DNA of 64,000 nucleotides from Ramlibacter terrae (GTDB lineage: Bacteria; Pseudomonadota; Gammaproteobacteria; Burkholderiales; Burkholderiaceae_C), in assembly GCA_013127575.1 (NCBI GenBank), contig CP053418.1:4650001-4714000 (forward strand), written 5' to 3'. Positions 57,827-64,000 of this stretch are shown here, one piece after another; position 1 is the first letter of the stretch; each line of letters starts with the position of its first letter. Below the pieces are notes generated by a model. It did no database searches and was not told where the DNA came from. It worked only from the letters and a program-made list of their open reading frames with translations. The position numbers were made by a program, and so were the translations under genes.

Positions 57827-58384
57827 ATGAACGACCATCAGCACGACCACGACCACAATCATCCGCAGGACGACACGGTCTACGTGGAGAAGACGTCGCC
57901 GCAGGCCCAGCGCCGCACGCCGCCCCCGGGCATCCGGGGCTGGGGCGCGGACCTCGATCCCGCCGTGCGCCCCGCGGTGCCCAAGGAGCGCACCCCGCCG
58001 CGGCTCGACGTGCCGTGGGACGCGCCGGCGCAGCAGCCGCACACCGTCGAAGTGCTGCATTCGACCGAGCGCCCCGGCATGACGCCCGTGTTCGGCACCA
58101 CCGTGCCGCCGTCGGGCGTCTCCGGAATGATCCGACGCGGCGCCTTCCGCTACAGCGAGAACGACCTGCGCCACTGGCTGATGCTGCTGTTCGCCGATCG
58201 CGTGAACATGGTCGAGGGAATCATCGAAGACCTCGCGCACGGCCACGTGCCGAACATCTACGCCGAGATGGGCGGCCCCGCGGAATGGAAGCACAACCGG
58301 GCCGGCTTCATGCGCAAGGCGCTGATCGCGGGCGTGGTCGTCGGGATCATCGCCGTCTACATGCGGCAGCGGCGCCGCCACTGA
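57827..58384 (+). CDS. His-rich, tail-anchored hypothetical protein
   Basis: Intact 185-residue protein not assigned to a family. N-terminus MNDHQHDHDHNHPQDD has seven His alternating with Asp/Asn (possible metal binding). A Pro-rich middle (ERTPPRLDVPWDAPAQQPHT) precedes a conserved-looking helical part DLRHWLMLLFADRVNMVEGI. One C-terminal membrane helix (ALIAGVVVGIIAVYM) ends in basic RQRRRH, so most of the protein faces one side of the membrane, tail-anchored. Between a zinc dehydrogenase and two ferritin-like proteins, 12 bp after the former. Confidence 0.82.
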   Translation: MNDHQHDHDHNHPQDDTVYVEKTSPQAQRRTPPPGIRGWGADLDPAVRPAVPKERTPPRLDVPWDAPAQQPHTVEVLHSTERPGMTPVFGTTVPPSGVSGMIRRGAFRYSENDLRHWLMLLFADRVNMVEGIIEDLAHGHVPNIYAEMGGPAEWKHNRAGFMRKALIAGVVVGIIAVYMRQRRRH

Positions 58385-58419
58385 AGGAATCCACCACCGA
58401 GCCACCGCAAAGGGAAACC

Positions 58420-59222
58420 ATGGAAGCCACCACATTGGGAATGAACCGCACAGGAGCGGCCGTGTCACCGGCCGGCACCGCCGCGATGACCGAGGCCGCC
58501 GACGCGCTGAGCCCCGCCGTGCCGATCGACACCTCGGGCGCCGAAGCCGAGCGGCTGACGTACATCAACGAGTCCGAATCGGTGGGATCGATCCCGCCGC
58601 CGGCCTCGCTCAAGGGGGTGGTGAAGACCGGCATGGCCAAGCTCAAGGGCGGCGCGCCGACCATGTTCATGGACAAGATCGGCGAGCGCGCCGCCTTCGA
58701 ACGGGGCGGCACGCGGCTGTACGACGCCTTGCTGGTGAAGTACCAGGCCGTGCAGGCACAGGGCGGCGAGGTGATCCCGCCGGCGGAGCAGCTGCCGCCG
58801 ATGGAGGGCATGGTCGTGCCCACCTCGGTGGGGGTGAAAGCCCGCTGCAGACGCTCACGCGCATCCGCAACGAGGAACTGCAGCACTTCAGGATGCTGTG
58901 CGAGTCGATGGTGAAGATGGGTGGCGACCCCACCGCGATGACGCCCTGCGCCGACGTGCAGGCGACCGCTTCCATGGGGATCATGCAGGTGGTGACCGAC
59001 CCGCGCACGACGCTGGCGCAGTCGCTCAACGCGATGCTGGGCGCCGAGCTGATCGACGTGGCGAGCTGGGAACTGCTCGCCTCGCTGGCCGAGGACGCCG
59101 GCGAAACCGAGCTGGCCGGCCGCTTCCTCGGCGCGCTGGCGCAGGAACAGGAGCACCTCGCCATCGTCAAGGGCTGGGTGACGCTGATGGTCTCCGAGGG
59201 CGCCGGGTCTCCGGCCGTCTGA
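58420..59222 (+). CDS. Ferritin-like di-iron domain protein
   Basis: About 268-residue protein. A polar N-terminus (about 75 residues) leads to a four-helix ferritin-like core with all ligands: Glu in GERAAFERGGTRLYDALLVK (helix 1), ExxH in IRNEELQHFRMLCESM (helix 2), Glu in MLGAELIDVASWELLASLAE (helix 3) and ExxH in LGALAQEQEHLAIVKGWVT (helix 4). One frame change near 58838. A long loop (PAEQLPPMEGMVVPTSVGVK) lies between helices 1 and 2. It could be an iron-storing, peroxide-scavenging or oxygenase-like protein; it has no signal peptide. Partner of the next gene by position. Confidence 0.88.
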
Positions 59223-59243
59223 AACCGCGACAGGGAGCAGAAG

Positions 59244-60421
59244 ATGGCAGTCAATCTGTTGAAGGACAAGGGCACGCCGCTGGCGAAGCAGAAGTTCACC
59301 CGAAGGACATGGTCGGCAAGCCGATCAGCAAGCTCGACGACGACGCCTTCACCCGCATCCGCATCATCTGGATGAACGGGCAGGAGCTCGACTCGCTGCG
59401 CACCAAGCAGGTGGCGCTGCGCATGAACATGGAAGCCCGCGTGCCGATCGCGCAGCTCATGCGCGTGGAGCAGCACCAGGCCACGACGATCAACTGGCTG
59501 ATCGGCGCCGACCATTCGCCGCTGGAGACCACGATCGCCTACGAGCAGGTGGCCATCGAGGTCACGGCGTCGGTGGCGCAGCTCGAGCCCGACCCGTACC
59601 TCGCGCAAGGCTACCGCTACGCATTGCTCGAGGATTTCGACCACCTGTACCGCTACAGCGCGCTGCTCGACCGGCTCGAGGGCAAGGACAGCAACAACAT
59701 CACGCAGGGCTACACCGACATCGTCCCCGGGCGCCCGACGCTGTACCACCACCGGGCGGCGGAGCACGAGCTGCTGGAGCCGTACGGCCCGGACGCGGCG
59801 CTGGCGACCAAGCTGCACGCGCTGTCGCTGACCGGCGGCGAATACCAGACGCACGACTACTACATGAACATCGGGCCGATCTTCGCCGACCCGCTGGCCC
59901 GCCAGCTCTACGCCGAGATCGCTTCCGTGGAGTCGCAGCACATCCAGCACTACGGCTCGATGCTGAACCCGCGCGAGTCCATCTGGAAAAGCTGCTCGTG
60001 TGCGAAGCCGCCGAGGTCTGGAACTACGCGGCGTGCATGGAGCAGGAGACGAAACCCGCGCATCAAGGCGATCTGGGAACGCTTCCTCGACCACGAGCTG
60101 GGCCACCTGCAACTGGCGATGCAGCTGTTCAAGGACCTCGAGAAGCGTGACCCGGCCGAAGTGCTCGGCGACGGCACGCTGCCGCCCTTCATCCAGTACC
60201 AGAGCCAGCGCGAGTTCATCCGCAAGGTCGTCGAGACCGAAGTGCCGCTGCGCAAGGACGGCACGCAGTTCGTCGACGAGGCGATGGAAGGCAAGTCGTC
60301 GCTCGACTACCGTTCCACGGTGAACGCGGCGGGTTCGCCTTCGGAAACAGTGTCCGCGACGTACCACTGGACGCCCGGCACCGAGCTGATGCGCGAGCCG
60401 AAGGGTAAGGCGACCGCCTAG
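59244..60421 (+). CDS. Uncharacterised ferritin-like protein
   Basis: About 393 residues, Shine-Dalgarno GGGAG 8 bp before ATG. Starts MAVNLLKDKGTPLAKQKF, frame change near 59300, then KPISKLDDDAFTRIRIIWMN. It resembles a second, larger ferritin-like protein: AYEQVAIEVTASVAQLE, LLEDFDHLYRYSALLDRLEG, YAEIASVESQHIQHYGSM (ExxH) and ERFLDHELGHLQLAMQLFKD (ExxH). A second frame change lies near 59990. A distinct middle (TLYHHRAAEHELLEPYGPDA, TGGEYQTHDYYMNIGPIF) and C-terminus (SATYHWTPGTELMREP) are not recognised. Likely metal-binding; function unknown. Its TAG stop is the left end of a 180-bp palindrome. Confidence 0.82.
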
Positions 60422-60598
60422 GAGCCGGGCGGCAGAAGGAGGGACCCGCGTTGGGTCTGCAAGGGGGTGGAAGCAAGGCGCGGAATCGGGTCCAGCCCGG
60501 CCGGCTGGACCCGATTTCGCAACGCCGCATACGCCCCCTTGCAGGCCCAACCCTTCGGGCGGGTGCGCGGATCCCTCCTTCTGCCGCCCGGGCTCCTA
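60419..60598. repeat. 180-bp imperfect palindrome spanning a convergent intergenic region
   Basis: Begins TAGGAGCCGGGCGGCAGAAG (stop codon of the left gene) and ends CTTCTGCCGCCCGGGCTCCTA, the reverse complement, containing the stop codon of the right gene. Inner arms also pair (TTGGGTCTGCAAGGGGG with CCCCCTTGCAGGCCCAA). The core is a perfect hairpin, ATCGGGTCCAGC / GCTGGACCCGAT with 7-nt loop (60485-60515). It fills the whole gap between the two genes. Confidence 0.9.
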
Positions 60599-61596
60599 GA
60601 GCCGGAACATTGCGTGGCGCGCGCCCACCGGCGCGCCCTTCACCGAAGCGATGACCTCCCAGCGCCACGGCCGCAAGGGCTGGCGCTGTTCTTCGTCGAG
60701 CCACCCGAGCTGGTCGAGCGCTTCCACCGTGGCGGCGTACAAGGCCAGCTTGTTGCCGTCGCTGATCTTGAGGGCGAGCGCCTCGCCGCGGCTGCGGCTG
60801 GCCACCACCTGCACGCCGTCGGCACCGACCTTGGTCACCCAGTCGCCGCGGCCGGCGCGCATGAAGTCGACGTCGTTGCGGCCGGTGCCGGAGACCAGTT
60901 CGGGATGCGCCGTCATCGCGTCGGCCAGCGCGGCGAAGCTCGCGCCGAAGCGCGTGTCGCGCTCGCCGCTCGCCAGCCGCGCGAAGCCCCGCGCCAGCGC
61001 CGACAGCGGCATCGCGTAGTTGGGGGCCGAGCAGCCATCGATGCCCATCTTCAGTTCGTCTTCCGCCACGCCCGTCGCTTCGGCGACGTCGCGCCGGATC
61101 GCCTGCTGCAGCGGATGCGCGGGATCGAGGTAGTTCTCCAGCGGCTGTCCGTGCTGCACGCACCAGGCGAGAAAGCCGCTGTGCTTGCCGCTGCAGTTGT
61201 GGTTGCGCTCGTCGTAGGTGATGGGCGCCAGCGCTCCGGCCGGCGCCAGTTCGCCCAGCATCGGCACGTGGCAGCCGCACTGCAGCCGCTGGTAGCCCAC
61301 ACCTGCCTTGCCGAGGATCTCGTCGACCTGCTGCACGTGCATCGGCTCGCCGTTGTGGCTGGCGCAAAGCAGTGCGAGGTTCGCGCGCGTGAGCCCGAAG
61401 CGGGCGACGCCGCCGGCTTCCAAGAAGGGCAGCGCCTGCAGGGGCTTGAGCGTGGAGCGCGTGAAGGTCCGCCAGTGCGGGTCGCCCGCCTGCGCGAGCA
61501 CGCGGCCCTGCGTGTCCGTGACGGCCGGGCGCCGAAGTGCACGCATTCGAGCGTGCCGCCGCGGGTCGTTTCGACGAGGGGGACGAGGGGCTGCAT
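60596..61596 (-). CDS. L-asparaginase, Rhizobium etli type
   Basis: About 333-residue asparaginase of the Asparaginase_II family (R. etli AnsA-like), unrelated to E. coli AnsA/AnsB. Seen: VETTRGGTLECVHFG, TRSTLKPLQALPFLEAGG (Ser/Lys catalytic region), CASHNGEPMHVQQVDEIL, QCGCHVPM, YDERNHNCSGKHSGFLAWCV (zinc/Cys and SGKHSG core), MGIDGCSAPNYAMPLSALAR and SGTGRNDVDFM. One frame change near 61530. No signal peptide, so cytosolic. Supplies aspartate and ammonia from asparagine. Stop lies in the palindrome shared with the convergent ferritin-like gene. Confidence 0.92.
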
Positions 61597-61621
61597 GGCC
61601 GGATTCTGCACAATCGCCGGC

Positions 61622-63408
61622 ATGACTGAACTGCGTTCTCCCCTGCAAGCCCAGGTCGTGCAATGGCTGGTGGCGCCCGGCGCCGCGGTGCGCGCCGCCG
61701 ACATCGTCGTCATCCCGGAGGCGATGAAGATGGAGCACGAGGTGCGGGCGGGGGTGGATGGGGTCGTCGGGGAGTGCCTGTACCGCGAGGGGGAGACGGT
61801 GGATGCGGGGGCGGTGCTGGCGACCGTGGTGCCTGGCGTGGCGAGCGCCCCCACCCCGGCCTCCCCCAGCGGGGGAGGGAGGAAGAGAGGCAGGACTTGC
61901 GGAAGGTGGTCGAACGCCACGCGTTCACGCGCGACGAAGCGCGCCCTGAAGCGGTCGCGAAACGCCACGCCCTCGGCCTGCGCACGGCGCGCGAGAACAT
62001 CGCCGACCTTTGCGACGCAGGCTCGTTCATGGAATACGGCGCGCTGGCCGTTGCCGCGCAGCGCAGCCGCCGCAGCGAAGACGACTGGTCCGCAACACGC
62101 CGGCCGACGGCATGGTGACCGGCATCGGCAGCGTGCAAGGCGCGCGCACCGTCGTCATGGCGTACGACGCCACGGTGCTCGCCGGCACGCAGGGCTGGCG
62201 CAACCACCAGAAGACCGACCGGCTCCTCGGCATCGCGCTGAAGAACCGGCTGCCGGTGGTGCTGTTCGCCGAAGGCGGCGGCGGCCGGCCTGGCGACACC
62301 GACCTGCCCGTGGTGGCCGGGTTGCACGTGCCCACCTTCGCCAGCTTCGCCCGCCTCAACGGGCAGGTGCCGGTGGTCGGCATCGCGGCCGGCCGCTGCT
62401 TCGCGGGCAATGCCGCCCTGCTCGGCTGCTGCGACGCGATCATCGCCACGCGCGGCTCCAACATCGGCATGGGCGGCCCGGCCATGGTCGAAGGCGGCGG
62501 CCTCGGCGTCTTCCGGCCGGAGGACATCGGCCCCTCGCCGGTGCAGCACGCCAATGGCGTGATCGACGTGCTGGTGGACGACGAGGCGCAGGCGGTCGAC
62601 GTCGCCCGGCGCTACCTCGGCTACTTCCGGGGGCCGGCCGCCAGTTTCACCGCGCCCGACGCCGCCGCGCTGCGCGGCGTGGTGCCCGAGAACCGGCTGC
62701 GGGTGTACGACAGCCGCGCCGCCCTGGCCGGCCTCGTGGACGCCGGGTCGCTGCTCGAACTGCGCACCGGCTTCGGCGTCGGCATCCACACGGCGCTCGG
62801 CCGCGTCGAGGGTCGCGCGGTCGGGTTGATGGCGAACAATCCGCAGCACCGGGTGGCGCGATCGACGCCGACGCGGCCGACAAGGCCGCGCGCTTCACGC
62901 AGCTCTGCAACGCCCATGGGCTGCCGATCGTGAGCCTGGTCGACACGCCCGGCTTCATGGTCGGGCCTGCGATCGAGGAACAGGCGCAGGTGCGGCACGT
63001 CAGCCGCATGTTCATCGCCGCCGCCCACCTGCGGGTGCCCTTCTTCAGCGTGGTGCTGCGCAAGGGCTACGGCCGGGCGCGATGGCCATGGCCGCCGGCG
63101 GCTTCCACGCGCCGGATTTCACCGTCGCCTGGCCGAGCGGCGAGTTCGGCGGCATGGGCCTCGAAGGCGCGGTGCGGCTCGGTTACCGCAAGGAACTCGA
63201 GGCCGTGCCGGAAGGTCCGCGGCGGCAGGCGCTGTACGACGAATTGGTGACACGGCAATACCAGGCGGGCCGGGCCATGAACATGGCGGCGACGCTGGAG
63301 ATCGACGCGGTGATCGACCCGGCCGAGACGCGCGGCTGGATCGCCCGCGGGCTGGCATCCACGCGCACTGCCCCGTCGCCAACTTCACACGCCATCGACG
63401 CCTGGTAA
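61622..63408 (+). CDS. Biotinyl-carboxyltransferase fusion (acyl-CoA carboxylase family)
   Basis: About 596-residue protein. N-terminal biotinyl domain (residues about 1-72: SPLQAQVVQWLVAPGAAV, VVIPEAMKMEHEVRAGVDGV with biotin Lys in EAMKMEH). A linker carrying a palindromic repeat (61860-61878) leads to a carboxyltransferase: ADLCDAGSFMEYGALAVAAQ, NTPADGMVTGIGSVQGARTV, GRCFAGNAALLGCCDAIIAT, RGSNIGMGGPAMVEGGGLGV, VSLVDTPGFMVGPAIEEQAQ, FHAPDFTVAWPSGEFGGMGL. Four frame changes (near 61865, 62085, 62852 and 63076). The biotin carboxylase subunit is not in the window. It carboxylates an unknown acyl-CoA. Confidence 0.88.
61860..61878. repeat. REP-like palindrome inside the coding linker
   Basis: CCTCCCCC-AGC-GGGGGAGG, a perfect 8-bp stem, with flanking CCACCCCGGCC and GAGGAAGAGAGG. 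This motif is a common dispersed repeat in Burkholderiales; here it encodes the Pro/Ser/Gly/Arg linker between the biotinyl and transferase domains. Confidence 0.75.
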
Positions 63409-63439
63409 CGCGGCAATTCACCCCACGGGTCGGCCGTGC

Positions 63440-64000
63440 TTGAGTAGCATCCCGGCTTTGCCACTCCGACTGGAACGGATGCTGATCTTCGCGAGCGTCG
63501 TCATTGCCCGGTGGTCGCGCTGGTCTACGTGAACCTGAGCGCGGGAGAGCGCCGGGTCTCCCATGAGATCGAACACCTGTACCCGGTCGACGACCCGCAG
63601 TTCTACCGCGCCATGGGCATGCTGCTCGGGCCCGACATCGTGCGCGGCAACCGCGCCACCGAACTGGTGAACGGCGACCAGATCTTCCCGTCGATGCTCG
63701 AAGCGATCCGCTCGGCGAAGAAGACGGTGCTGTTCGAAACCTTCATCTACTGGTCGGGCGAGATCGGCGACCAGTTCGCCGACGCGCTGTCCGAGCGGGC
63801 GCGCGCCGGCGTCAAGGTGCACGTGCTGCTGGACTGGGTCGGCAGCATGGAGGTGGACCATTCCATGCTCGACGAGATGAAGAAGGCGGGCGTGGAGGTC
63901 CACTTCTTCCACCCGCTGCGCTGGTACAACCTGGGCCGCATCAACAACCGCACCCACCGCAAGCTGCTGATCGTCGACGGCTGCGTCGGGTTCACCGGCG
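63440..64000 (+). CDS. Phospholipase D/cardiolipin synthase-like protein, N-terminal part
   Basis: Partial: runs past the window end. TTG 63440 or ATG 63479 could be the start. An N-terminal hydrophobic segment (MLIFASVVIA, then VVALVYVNLS after a frame change near 63510) is followed by HEIEHLYPVDDPQFYRAMGM, ATELVNGDQIFPSMLEAIRS, KTVLFETFIYWSGEIGDQFA and GVKVHVLLDWVGSMEVDHSM. The first HKD motif is NRTHRKLLIVDG at the very end (HxKxxxxD). The family includes ClsB-type cardiolipin synthases, membrane-bound, making phospholipid phosphodiester links. The second HKD lies outside. Confidence 0.88.

Overview
The window is chromosomal DNA of a very GC-rich betaproteobacterium, most like the Comamonadaceae (Ramlibacter/Variovorax/Caenimonas type). 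The evidence is uniformly high third-position GC, the conserved blocks hemE-priA, rsmI/yraN/diaA/dolP and pilU-pilT-yggS, a homodimeric-type aceE, a KGG stress protein, and efflux, chemotaxis and two-component genes typical of that family. No rRNA, tRNA, CRISPR array, insertion sequence or prophage is visible.

The dominant technical feature is that about two thirds of the genes are broken by one to several frameshifts, nearly always equal to loss of one base, with the protein family continuing at once in the next frame. Housekeeping genes (aceE, hemE, priA, pilT, putA, rsmI) are hit as often as accessory ones. I read this as uncorrected sequence error, not gene decay, so each such gene is given as one CDS spanning its fragments, with frame changes noted. 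True ends are reliable to a few bases; exact proteins are not.

Layout: 1-4600 + strand, amino-acid and small-molecule enzymes (aminotransferase end, GST, PhzF, glyoxalase-fold, serine/threonine dehydratase, histidine phosphatase, thioredoxin). 4735-10979, KGG protein, then on the minus strand a possible transcription unit: DUF1348, PAS histidine kinase, LuxR-type regulator, and a cynABD-like ABC transporter ending in cyanase cynS. 11019-16583, small stress proteins, CBS protein, creatininase-like, aceE with a divergent Lrp regulator. 16584-23074, AlaX editing protein, DsbD, redoxin, CoA-binding protein, MetY-like enzyme, TPR-methyltransferase. 23108-30924, hemE, an intergenic region with two DnaA-box-like sites, priA, rsmI, yraN, a secreted protein, diaA, dolP, and a beta-hydroxyacid dehydrogenase. 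30997-35147, a dispersed inverted repeat, pilU, pilT, yggS, DUF3617 and a putR-like Lrp gene divergent from putA (35221-38167). 38124-45043, an MCP and a marR-nodT-emrA-emrB type efflux operon driven by a near-perfect sigma70 promoter that makes an almost leaderless marR mRNA. 45076-55580, acyl-CoA synthetase, RecQ variant, M15-type peptidase, MCP, stress flavoprotein, HAD phosphatase, a large hybrid kinase. 55606-64000, arginase, a four-gene cluster (zinc dehydrogenase, His-rich membrane protein, two ferritin-like proteins), a 180-bp palindrome, an R. etli-type asparaginase, a biotinyl/carboxyltransferase fusion and the start of a phospholipase D/cardiolipin synthase.

The most noteworthy items are the ferritin-like/zinc dehydrogenase cluster (56660-60421), the 180-bp palindrome whose two ends are the stop codons of two convergent genes (60419-60598), the leaderless marR promoter with an embedded operator (45051-45079), and the hemE-priA intergenic region (24268-24610).
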